Source of the DNA: an uncultured Gammaproteobacteria bacterium
GTDB lineage: Bacteria; Pseudomonadota; Gammaproteobacteria; Steroidobacterales; GCA-2729495
NCBI GenBank assembly: GCA_937958785.1
Contig: CALGMY010000234.1
Location: forward strand, 1 to 24,629
Direction of reading: 5' to 3'
Length of the DNA stretch: 24,629 nucleotides
Part shown: positions 1-6,404 of the stretch, piece after piece
Numbering within the stretch: the stretch's first letter is position 1
Layout of the letters: every line of letters begins with the position of its first letter
Program-made: the position numbers and the translations under genes
The notes under the pieces: generated by a model
The model's database searches: none
Told to the model about the DNA's origin: nothing
What the model saw: only the letters and a program-made list of their open reading frames with translations

Positions 1-319
1 CCACCGGGGCCCGCCACTTCGACGGGTCGGCGAGGATTGAGGCGTGGAAGCGCTTCGCCTGCAGGGGATCCGTGTGGCCGATGGTCATGGCGGTGCGCTG
101 GCGGGTGCCGAACGGATTGAAGATCACGGGCACGTCCGGCCGGTTGTAGCGGGTCAGGTTCTTCAGCACCACGGCCGGGCCGTCGGTCTCGGCCAGGTGG
201 CGCATCAGCGCCTGCAGCTCGTTGGTGCCCCGGCCCGCGTCCACGGGCAGGTCCACGTTGCGCAGCTGGCCGGACCTCTCCAGGTGGGCCAGGAAGTCCC
301 GCATGTCACGGTAAGCCAT
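1..319 (-). CDS. UbiD-family decarboxylase, N-terminal part (cut by window edge)
   Basis: The visible 106 residues begin MAYRDMRDFLAHLERSGQLR and continue with a GPAVVLKN segment and an NPFGTRQR segment. This is the N-terminal pattern of UbiD-type prenylated-FMN (de)carboxylases, which act on aromatic or alpha,beta-unsaturated acids. The catalytic E-R-E residues lie further on, outside the window, so activity cannot be judged. The ATG at 319 is preceded by GGAGACGTCG, a usable ribosome binding site. The gene follows the FAD-linked oxidase after 45 bp on the same strand, so the two are probably co-transcribed. True ubiquinone-pathway UbiD cannot be excluded, but the catabolic neighbourhood argues for a substrate-degrading paralogue. 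The family call is firm; the substrate is unknown. Confidence 0.85.
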   Translation of the reverse strand, partial: MAYRDMRDFLAHLERSGQLRNVDLPVDAGRGTNELQALMRHLAETDGPAVVLKNLTRYNRPDVPVIFNPFGTRQRTAMTIGHTDPLQAKRFHASILADPSKWRAPV

Positions 320-330
320 TCGACGTCTCC

Positions 331-356
331 GTTCGGTGTTCGCTGTTCGGTGTTCG
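331..356. repeat. Short tandem repeat, 12-bp unit GTTCGGTGTTCG twice
   Basis: GTTCGGTGTTCG occurs at 331-342 and again at 345-356, a 14-bp period separated by CT. It fills most of the 45-bp gap between the FAD-linked oxidase stop and the UbiD start. Each unit itself holds two copies of GTTCG. No hairpin or promoter is evident. It could be an intergenic repeat family or simple slippage. Confidence 0.6.
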
Positions 357-364
357 TGGGGTCG

Positions 365-1939
365 TCAGAGGCCAAGGCTCCCCGGGTTCATCAGCCCGCG
401 CGGGTCGACGACGCGCTTCAAGCCGTCGAGGAGCGCGCGGGTGCCGGGCTCCAGGGATTCGCGATAGGGGTAGAAGCGGCCAAGCTGCTGGTGCACGGCG
501 CCATGCTCCCGGAAGATGCCGGCGAGGTCCCGCAGCATGCCCGCCACGGCGTCGGAGGCACCGGGCACCGCCGGCAGGTCCCGGTAGCGGGCCGCCGCCT
601 CCGGCTCCAGGTTGCGCAGGTGGAAGGGCGTGAGCGCGTCCGGGTAGTAGAAGGCGGGCTCGAACACGATGTCGGTGCCCGAGGTGCCGGTGAGGTGGGA
701 CGTGGCGATGCGGAAGCGGGCGAGGAGGTCGGCCTTGCCGGCGAAATAGGCCATGGTGTCGGTGAAGACGCCCGCGACTTTCGATGGCGGCAGGCACGCA
801 TGGATGGGCACCCAGCGCTCGCCGGCGTGCCCCACCAGGAACTCGCCCACGTGGCGGAAGGGCGTGGCGCGTACCACCTTCGGGATGACCGGCTCGATCT
901 CCCGGCCGCCTGCGGCGATGGCGATGCGCCGGATTTCCGCGAGCCGCCAGGCCGCGTCAACCGGGTGGGCCGCATCCAGGGTCGAATGCAGCGAGTACGC
1001 CACCCCGTCGGCAAAGCCGGTGGCGCCCGCCACGGCGATGCCCGCGGCTTCCCGGATGCCCTTCGCGAGGCTGGGCTGGCCGCGCACGACGCCGCCGAGC
1101 GTCGCGAGGCCGCTCTTCACGCCCCTGACCATCGTGCGCTTGCCGTTCAGGTAGGGGTCCAGGCCGAAGCACTCCGCGGCGAGCCGCGCCCGCCCGATCT
1201 CCGCCTGGGCATCGGCCATGGCGTGGAAGTCGTCGAACGCGAAGGACGCGTACTCCGTGCAGGCCGGCGTGCGCAGGAGGCGCAGGGTCGCCTCCACCTT
1301 CACGCCGAGGGCGCCGGTGTCGGCCAGGAAGAGACCCGTGAGGTCCGGGCCAAAGTGCCGGAAGAAGGGCGTGCCGCCGCGGCGGGCGCCCGCCCCGGTG
1401 CGCACCAGCGACCCGTCGGCGAGTGCGACCTCGAGGCCCAGCACGCTCTCCGCCACCGTGCCGAAGGCCGCCGAGCCGTAGAACATGCTGTTCTGGGACA
1501 GCGCGCCGCCGACCGTCGCGAACATGCCCGACATGGGGCCGAAATAGGGCGTGCGCAGGCCGCGGGCCTTCAGGGCTTCGTGGAGCTGCTGCCAGGTGCA
1601 GCCGGCCTCGGCGGTGACGTAGAGGTCCTCCTCGTTGACCTCGACGATCCGGTTGAGGTCCCGGCAGTCGACGATCACCGTCCGCTCGCTCGCCGGGACG
1701 TAGCCCCGGGTGTAGGACATGCCGCCGCCCCGGGGCACCACCGCATAGCCGGCGGCCGTGGCGGCGCCAATGGCAGCCGCCAGCTGGTGGCGGTCCGCGG
1801 GCCGGACCGCGAGGTCCGCGACCGCGTCGGCCCAGAAGGCGTCCCGGGACAGGTACGCCCGCTCGGCCCGATCGGTGACGACCCGGTCCCGGCCGAGGAG
1901 GCCGGCCAGCGTTTCTCCGAGGGTGGGCGACGCGTCCAA
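365..1939 (-). CDS. FAD-linked oxidase (PCMH-type flavoprotein, GlcD / 4-cresol dehydrogenase-like)
   Basis: A 524-residue flavoprotein of the vanillyl-alcohol oxidase/GlcD superfamily. The N-terminal FAD-binding PCMH domain (about residues 40-185) carries the pyrophosphate-binding PRGGGMSYTRGY at 69-80 and GPMSGMFATVGGALSQN at 134-150. The C-terminal substrate-cap domain ends in the typical VDPRGLMNPGSLG. Members oxidise hydroxy acids or para-substituted phenols and alcohols; which applies here cannot be told. The first in-frame conventional start is a TTG at 1939 with no clear ribosome binding site, and an upstream stop is met at 1972-1970, so the start is uncertain by only a few codons. 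It is divergent from the FNR-type regulator and probably leads an operon with the UbiD gene. A -10-like TAGTAT at 1977-1972 and an FNR box at 2013-2000 place it under likely anaerobic activation. Confidence 0.85.
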   Translation of the reverse strand: MDASPTLGETLAGLLGRDRVVTDRAERAYLSRDAFWADAVADLAVRPADRHQLAAAIGAATAAGYAVVPRGGGMSYTRGYVPASERTVIVDCRDLNRIVEVNEEDLYVTAEAGCTWQQLHEALKARGLRTPYFGPMSGMFATVGGALSQNSMFYGSAAFGTVAESVLGLEVALADGSLVRTGAGARRGGTPFFRHFGPDLTGLFLADTGALGVKVEATLRLLRTPACTEYASFAFDDFHAMADAQAEIGRARLAAECFGLDPYLNGKRTMVRGVKSGLATLGGVVRGQPSLAKGIREAAGIAVAGATGFADGVAYSLHSTLDAAHPVDAAWRLAEIRRIAIAAGGREIEPVIPKVVRATPFRHVGEFLVGHAGERWVPIHACLPPSKVAGVFTDTMAYFAGKADLLARFRIATSHLTGTSGTDIVFEPAFYYPDALTPFHLRNLEPEAAARYRDLPAVPGASDAVAGMLRDLAGIFREHGAVHQQLGRFYPYRESLEPGTRALLDGLKRVVDPRGLMNPGSLGL

Positions 1940-1966
1940 GGCAGGGTACGACCGGAAAATGACGAG

Positions 1967-1981
1967 TGCCTATACTAGGCA
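1967..1981. promoter_or_regulatory. Overlapping divergent -10 elements within a palindrome
   Basis: The perfect inverted repeat TGCCTA-TAC-TAGGCA lies between the FAD-linked oxidase and the FNR-type regulator. It holds TATACT (1971-1976) on the plus strand and TAGTAT (1977-1972) on the minus strand. Both resemble sigma-70 -10 hexamers. The minus-strand hexamer is 22 nt downstream of the FNR box at 2013-2000, the gap expected of a class II FNR promoter. The plus-strand hexamer would start the regulator transcript about 5 nt before its ATG, implying a very short leader. No good -35 is seen for either. Inference from spacing only; the palindrome could instead bind an unknown regulator. Confidence 0.5.
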
Positions 1982-1987
1982 GCGACC

Positions 1988-2755
1988 ATGCAAGCCCCCT
2001 TGATCTACATCAATACCCCGTGCCACCGGTGCGTGGCCCGCACGGCCACCCTCTGCGCCAGCCTGGCGGACGACGACATGCACCGGCTGTACGCCCTGGC
2101 GACGGAACTCCGCTTCGACACGGGGGACCTGCTGCTCCGCCAGGAGCTGCCGGCGGACCACGTGTTCAGCATCCGTTCCGGTCACGCGATGCTGTTCCGC
2201 CTGACCGACGACGGCAAGCGGCAAATCCTCGCGTTCCTGTTCGCCGGTGACTTCGTCGGTTTCACCTCCGAGGACCGCTACCACTACGCGGTGGCCGCGA
2301 TCTCGCCTGTGGACGCATGCCGCTTCGAACGGGCGGCGCTCGAGGCACTGATCAGCGAGTTCCCGCAGATGGACCGCAAGCTCCGCTTCACGCTTACCCG
2401 CGCGATGGATGCCTCGTTCGAGCTGTTGTTCTCGCTGGGCCGGAAGGACGCCGTGCAGAAGGTAGCGTCATTCCTGTGGTACGTGGGCTACCGCCAGCGG
2501 AAGCTTGGCCGGCCGGACAATCCGGTGCACCTGCCCATGCGCAGGGCCGACGTCGCGGATTTCATGGGCCTCACCACGGAGACGGTGAGCCGCACCCTGA
2601 AGACCCTCACGGGCATGGGGATCATCCGGCTGCAGGGCTCATGGGACGTCGAGATCACCGACATGGACCGGCTGCGCGAGGTTGGCGTCGTGGTGGCGGA
2701 GCCTGCGCCGTTCCTGCACCAGGACCCGGACTACTACCCGCGCAAGGACCCCTGA
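1988..2755 (+). CDS. FNR/FixK-type oxygen-responsive transcription regulator (Crp/Fnr family)
   Basis: A 255-residue Crp/Fnr regulator. Cysteines C12, C15 and C23 form CX2CX7C, the spacing known from rhizobial FnrN/FixK proteins, and C111 in the effector domain supplies a fourth. These are the expected ligands of an oxygen-labile [4Fe-4S] cluster. The cyclic-nucleotide-type beta-roll spans about 38-120, the dimerisation helix follows, and the winged helix has recognition segment TTETVSRTLKTL at 196-207. E198, S201 and R202 match the FNR E-x-x-S-R signature that reads TTGAT half-sites. The start at 1988 is needed to keep C12 and C15; AGG at 1977-1979 is a weak ribosome binding site. A perfect FNR box lies inside codons 5-9, so autoregulation is likely. 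Family and oxygen sensing are well supported by residues; targets are inferred. Confidence 0.93.
   Translation: MQAPLIYINTPCHRCVARTATLCASLADDDMHRLYALATELRFDTGDLLLRQELPADHVFSIRSGHAMLFRLTDDGKRQILAFLFAGDFVGFTSEDRYHYAVAAISPVDACRFERAALEALISEFPQMDRKLRFTLTRAMDASFELLFSLGRKDAVQKVASFLWYVGYRQRKLGRPDNPVHLPMRRADVADFMGLTTETVSRTLKTLTGMGIIRLQGSWDVEITDMDRLREVGVVVAEPAPFLHQDPDYYPRKDP
2000..2013. promoter_or_regulatory. Perfect FNR box inside the regulator's own coding sequence
   Basis: TTGATCTACATCAA is an exact match to the FNR consensus TTGAT-N4-ATCAA. It covers codons 5-9 (Leu-Ile-Tyr-Ile-Asn) of the FNR-type regulator. Relative to the minus-strand promoter of the FAD-linked oxidase, 22 nt separate it from TAGTAT at 1977-1972, which puts its centre near -41.5 (class II activation). 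Relative to the regulator's own promoter it lies downstream of the predicted start site and would act as a block. Confidence 0.8.
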
Positions 2756-2762
2756 GGCGCGC

Positions 2763-3830
2763 TCAGCGGGCGGCCGGCAGGCCGGCGGGGTCCGGCGCCA
2801 CCCGGCAGATCTTCACGCCCGTGTTGCCGCCGGAGAACAGGCTGGCGAGCGAGTGGGGCATGTTCTCGAGCCCTTCGTCCACGTCCTCGCAGTTCTTCAG
2901 CTCGCCGGCGCGGAACCAGGCCAGCAGGTCATTCTCGGCTTCCGCGTAGCGGTTCCAGTAGTCGAAGACCACGAAGCCTTCCATCCTCGCCCGCTTGTAG
3001 ACCATGCACTGGTAGTTGATCGGGCCATGGTGGGGGCCCGGCGAGTAGTCGCTGGAGATGAAGCCGCAGATGACGATGCGGGCGTGCATGGCGAGGCGCG
3101 CGAGGCCCTCGTTCAGGATGTCGCCGCCCACGTTGTCGAAGAACACGTCAATGCCATCGGGGAAGAGCTCCGCGAGGCGCTGCCCCACGTTCTCGGTGCG
3201 GTAGTTGATGGTGGCGTGGTAGCCGAGTTCCTCGCGCAGCCAGCGGCACTTGGCGTCGGAGCCCGCGGTACCCACCACCTTCTTCGCACCCTTGATCCGG
3301 GCGATCTGGCCGGCCACGGAGCCGACGCCGCCAGCGGCCGCCGTGACCAGCACGTTGTCACCGGCCTTCAGCCCGCCGACCTCGAGCAGCCCGAAGTACG
3401 CCGTCGCGCCAGCCTGGCCGAGCACACCGAGCTCCGTGGAGAGCGGGCTCACGGGATTCGCGACCTTCTTGGTGCTGAAGACGAACTCCGCACCCCGTGG
3501 CCGCTGGATCGAGTAGTCCTGCCAGCCGAGGGAGCCCACGAAGATCTCGCCGGCCCGGTAGTCCGGGTGGCGTGAGGCGACGATCTGGCCGACGCCCCGG
3601 CCCCGCATCACCTCCCCGAGCGGCAGGTTCTCGAGGAACGAGTGGTGGCTCTTCTCGAGGTAGCCGCGCTGGGCCGGCACGGGGGCGAGGCAGATGGTGC
3701 GCACCAGGAACTCGCCCTCCTCGGGCTGGCGCACGGGCTCGCTGGTCCAGTCGAACAGCGCCGGGCTGATCGGTTCGTCGGGACGGGGGTAGCGCGCCAC
3801 GCGCCACTGGCGGTTGGTTTCCGCGGCCAT
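2763..3830 (-). CDS. NADPH-dependent MDR-family reductase (CurA / leukotriene B4 dehydrogenase-like)
   Basis: A 355-residue zinc-independent medium-chain dehydrogenase/reductase. The substrate domain includes PVPAQRGYLEKSHH, and the Rossmann domain carries AAAGGVGSVAGQIARIKGAKKVVGTAG (about 168-195) with a GTAGSDAK stretch typical of NADP(H) use. FFDNVGGDILNEGL and the C-terminal YKRARMEGFVVFDYWNRY are hallmarks of the CurA/PTGR group, which reduce the double bond of enones or enoyl-type substrates. No structural zinc cysteines are present. ATG at 3830 is preceded by GGAG eight bases upstream. The gene converges on the FNR-type regulator (7 bp between stops) and diverges from the acyl-CoA ligase. 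An FNR box and a -10-like CATACT upstream suggest anaerobic induction. A second relative lies at 5388-6404. Substrate unknown. Confidence 0.85.
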   Translation of the reverse strand: MAAETNRQWRVARYPRPDEPISPALFDWTSEPVRQPEEGEFLVRTICLAPVPAQRGYLEKSHHSFLENLPLGEVMRGRGVGQIVASRHPDYRAGEIFVGSLGWQDYSIQRPRGAEFVFSTKKVANPVSPLSTELGVLGQAGATAYFGLLEVGGLKAGDNVLVTAAAGGVGSVAGQIARIKGAKKVVGTAGSDAKCRWLREELGYHATINYRTENVGQRLAELFPDGIDVFFDNVGGDILNEGLARLAMHARIVICGFISSDYSPGPHHGPINYQCMVYKRARMEGFVVFDYWNRYAEAENDLLAWFRAGELKNCEDVDEGLENMPHSLASLFSGGNTGVKICRVAPDPAGLPAAR

Positions 3831-3872
3831 CGCTTTTGCTCCAGAATGCCCGCCCGGGCGGGCCGTGAGCGG

Positions 3873-3878
3873 AGTATG
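3873..3878 (-). promoter_or_regulatory. -10-like element for the MDR reductase gene
   Basis: Reading the minus strand, CATACT (3878 to 3873) matches TATAAT at four of six positions. It is 23 nt downstream of the FNR box at 3915-3902, close to the 22-nt gap of class II FNR promoters. The predicted start near 3866 leaves a leader of about 36 nt before the ATG at 3830. Inference from spacing. Confidence 0.45.
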
Positions 3879-3901
3879 GGTCCCGGCCGGCCGGCCGCCC
3901 A

Positions 3902-3915
3902 TTGATGTACATCAA
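3902..3915. promoter_or_regulatory. Perfect FNR box in the divergent reductase/ligase intergenic region
   Basis: TTGATGTACATCAA is a fully palindromic match to TTGAT-N4-ATCAA. It lies 15 bp before the GTG of the acyl-CoA ligase and 71 bp before the ATG of the reductase. For the reductase its centre falls about 42 nt upstream of the predicted start site. For the ligase it is too close to the start codon for class II activation, so repression, or no effect, is more likely on that side. It is recognised by the same half-site logic as the box at 2000-2013. Confidence 0.8.
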
Positions 3916-3930
3916 ACTGGAAGAACGCGC

Positions 3931-5391
3931 GTGAACCTCGCCGATCTCATCGCCAGCCACGGCCGCAACCGGCCGGTGGACCCCGCCATCGAGCAGGCTG
4001 GCGTGGTCCTCTCCATGGCCGACGTGGCCCGCCGGATGGAATCCTTCGCAGCGGGCCTTAAGGCCCGGGGCGCCGGCCCCGGCACCGTGGTGGGCCTGTG
4101 CCTCAAGGACAGCGCCGACCACCTGGTGATGCACTTCGCCGTCGCCCGGCTTGGCGCCGTCATCCTGCCCATGGATCACCGCTGGACCCCCGCCGAGAAG
4201 TCGGCGGCCGCCCTGGCCTTCGGCGCCGCGCTCGTGCTGGTCGAACCCGGCGCGGCGCCGGTGGAGGGAGCCCGTTGCGAGGTACTGGACGGATCCTGGG
4301 CAGTACTGGGTGCCGCCGGACTCCCGCCGTCGCCCCAGGGCGCGGACCAGGCCCTGCTCCTCTCCCTGTCGTCGGGCACGACCGGCCGTCCCAAGGGGGC
4401 CGTCGTGACCCACGGCCAGCTGTACGAGCGCTTCGTGAACCAGTGGGTGACGCTTGGCCTGAACGCCTCGGACCGCTTCATCGCAGTGACGCCGCTGTAC
4501 TTCGGCGCCGGGCGGTCGTTCTGCATGTCGATGCTGGCGGCCGGCGCCGTGGTGATCCTCGAACCGCCACCTCACCCGCCGGGCCGCCTGGCCCCCGCGA
4601 TCAATGCGTCCGGCGCCACGGCCTGCTTCGTGGTGCCGACGATGATGCGCCGCCTGCTCGGCGAGCACGCCGGTGACGGGCTGCTGTTCCCAGGCCTGCG
4701 GCTGCTCGTGTTCGGTGGCTCCATCGTCGCGGGCGACGAGGCGGCCCGGGTGCGCGCGCGCCTTACCCCGAACCTCGCGAGCTACTACGCCACCAGCGAG
4801 GGTGGAGGGATCAGCGTGCTCTGGCCCGCCGAGTTCGCCGAACACGGCGACACGGTGGGACGGCCGACCTTCCGCGTCGAGGTGCAGGTGGTCGACGGCG
4901 ACGACCGGCCCGTGCCGGCCGGCGAGGTCGGGCGGCTGCGCTTCCGCGGCCCGGGCGTCGCCACGGCCTTCCTGGACGAGGACGGGCGGGAGCAGCACGG
5001 CCCTCCGGGGGGCTGGTTCTACCCGGGTGATCTCGCCAGCCTCGACGCGGACGGTTTCGTCAGCCTCCGGGGCCGGGAGAAGGAGATGATCATCCGGGGC
5101 GGGATCAACGTGTATCCCGCCGAGATCGAGCGGGTGCTGTGCGAGCACCCGGCAGTGAAGGAGGCGGGGGTCGTGGGCTGGTCGGCCCCCGAGCGGGGCG
5201 AGGAGATCGCCGCCTTCGTCGCGACCACCGGTGCAGTGGACGAGCACGAGCTGCTCGAGTGGTGTGCCGCGCGGCTCGCACCCTACAAGCTGCCGCGGAC
5301 GATCCGGTTCCTCCCCGAACTGCCGAAGACGAACTTCGGCAAGGTCCGCAAGGCCGACCTGGTGGCGCTGCTGCCGGCCCCGTTGTCCTAG
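3931..5391 (+). CDS. Acyl-CoA synthetase / AMP-dependent acid-CoA ligase
   Basis: A 486-residue class I adenylate-forming enzyme that activates a carboxylic acid to its CoA thioester through an acyl-AMP. The P-loop LSSGTTGRPKGAV lies at about 145-158, the A5-like YYATSEGGG at about 288-296, GWFYPGDLASLDADGFVSLRGR with the ribose-binding Asp follows, and KEMIIRGGINVYPAEIE marks the hinge. The A10 lysine sits in PKTNFGKVRK near K471. The open frame extends upstream to 3814, but that extension crosses the promoter region. GTG at 3931, preceded by GGAAGAA, gives the normal family N-terminus. It is convergent with the next MDR gene: the stop codons overlap in the palindrome CTAG at 5388-5391. The substrate cannot be read, but the neighbours suggest a fatty, aromatic or side-chain acid. 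Confidence 0.9.
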   Translation: MNLADLIASHGRNRPVDPAIEQAGVVLSMADVARRMESFAAGLKARGAGPGTVVGLCLKDSADHLVMHFAVARLGAVILPMDHRWTPAEKSAAALAFGAALVLVEPGAAPVEGARCEVLDGSWAVLGAAGLPPSPQGADQALLLSLSSGTTGRPKGAVVTHGQLYERFVNQWVTLGLNASDRFIAVTPLYFGAGRSFCMSMLAAGAVVILEPPPHPPGRLAPAINASGATACFVVPTMMRRLLGEHAGDGLLFPGLRLLVFGGSIVAGDEAARVRARLTPNLASYYATSEGGGISVLWPAEFAEHGDTVGRPTFRVEVQVVDGDDRPVPAGEVGRLRFRGPGVATAFLDEDGREQHGPPGGWFYPGDLASLDADGFVSLRGREKEMIIRGGINVYPAEIERVLCEHPAVKEAGVVGWSAPERGEEIAAFVATTGAVDEHELLEWCAARLAPYKLPRTIRFLPELPKTNFGKVRKADLVALLPAPLS

Positions 5392-6404
5392 CCGGACGTC
5401 TCCGGTCCGACCACCACGAGCGACTTGCCGACGTTTTCGCCCCTCATGAGCCGGGCGAAGTGGGCAGGTGTCTGCGCCAGCCCCTCGGCCCGGTCCTCCT
5501 GGTAGCGGATCGCGCCGGAGCGTATCCAGGGCGCCACCTGGTCCACGAACTCCTGGCGCCGGTCCTCGAAGTCGAAGACGACGAGGCCGCGCATCACGGC
5601 CCGCTTCATGATGGCGACGCCCAGGTTGATGCTGGCCGCCGAGGGGTCGTTGTACTGGGCCATGAGGCCGCACATCACGACGGTGCCGTAGTTCTTCAGG
5701 ACGCCGAGGGCCGTCATGAGCATCTGGCCGCCGACGTTGTCGTGGTAGACGTCCGCACCCTCGGGCACGGCGGCTTTCAACCTCGCCGGGAAGTCGGCGC
5801 CCTTGTAGTTGACGCAGGCACGGAAGCCGAACTCCCGGGTGACGAGCGCGCACTTCGCGTCGGAGCCCGCGATGCCGACGGCTGACGCCCCGCGCTGGCG
5901 GGCGATCTGGCCGACCAGCGAGCCCACGGGCCCGGCGGCGGCGGAAACGAGCACCACCTGGCCGGGCGCAACCTGCGCCAGCTGCACGGCGCTCGCCCAG
6001 GCGGTGAGGCCGGGCATGCCGAGCACGCCGAGCCAGGCCGACAGGGGCGCCACGGCCGGGTCCACGCGGTTCACCGCCGTGCCGTCGGCCACCGACCAGG
6101 CCTGCCAGCCGCCGGGGTGCCGCACGTAGTCGCCGGGCGCGAAGCCCGGGTGCCTGGACTCCACCACCTGGCCCACCGTCTCGCCGATGGGAACCTCGCC
6201 GATGCCCAGCGGGCGCGTGGAGGTCACGTGCCGGCCGGCCATGGCCGGCCGCTGGTAGGGGTCCAGGGAGAGGTAGATGTGCCGCACCAGCACCTGGCCT
6301 TCGCCCGGCACGGGCAGCGGCGCGTCCGCGAGCGCGAAGTTCGCCGCGGTGGGGACACCGTCCAGCGGGGTGGCCAGGACGACCTGGCGGTTGACACGGG
6401 TCAT
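5388..6404 (-). CDS. NADPH-dependent MDR-family reductase (CurA-like), second copy
   Basis: A 338-residue zinc-independent MDR protein. The N-terminal HIYLSLDPYQRPAMAG and the Rossmann AAAGPVGSLVGQIARQRGA followed by IAGSDAK mark the CurA/PTGR group, whose members reduce activated C=C bonds with NADPH. YHDNVGGQMLMTAL and MKRAVMRGLVVFDFEDR match the same family landmarks seen in the gene at 2763-3830, so the two are divergent paralogues. It is the last gene of a four-gene minus-strand operon. Its ATG at 6404 overlaps the stop of the acyltransferase by 4 bp (ATGA), which implies translational coupling. Unlike its paralogue it has no FNR box of its own and should follow the operon promoter near 9330. 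Confidence 0.85.
   Translation of the reverse strand: MTRVNRQVVLATPLDGVPTAANFALADAPLPVPGEGQVLVRHIYLSLDPYQRPAMAGRHVTSTRPLGIGEVPIGETVGQVVESRHPGFAPGDYVRHPGGWQAWSVADGTAVNRVDPAVAPLSAWLGVLGMPGLTAWASAVQLAQVAPGQVVLVSAAAGPVGSLVGQIARQRGASAVGIAGSDAKCALVTREFGFRACVNYKGADFPARLKAAVPEGADVYHDNVGGQMLMTALGVLKNYGTVVMCGLMAQYNDPSAASINLGVAIMKRAVMRGLVVFDFEDRRQEFVDQVAPWIRSGAIRYQEDRAEGLAQTPAHFARLMRGENVGKSLVVVGPETSG

Noticed and set aside
44..1978. Long plus-strand open frame (644 codons) opposite the FAD-linked oxidase
   Set aside because: It reads as Arg/Gly/Ala-rich low-complexity protein and mirrors a well-supported flavoprotein; a GC-rich antisense shadow.
3014..3030. TTGATCGGGCCATG as a further FNR box
   Set aside because: Only one half-site matches and it lies inside the reductase coding sequence. 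Other isolated TTGAT sequences (such as 5625 and 13149) also lack an ATCAA partner.
3814..3930. ATG at 3814 as start of the acyl-CoA ligase
   Set aside because: It would make the FNR box and the divergent promoter coding, and overlap the reductase start; the family N-terminus begins at the GTG at 3931.
3358..5853. Long minus-strand open frame (831 codons) across the acyl-CoA ligase
   Set aside because: Antisense to the ligase and out of frame with both reductases; no recognisable domain.
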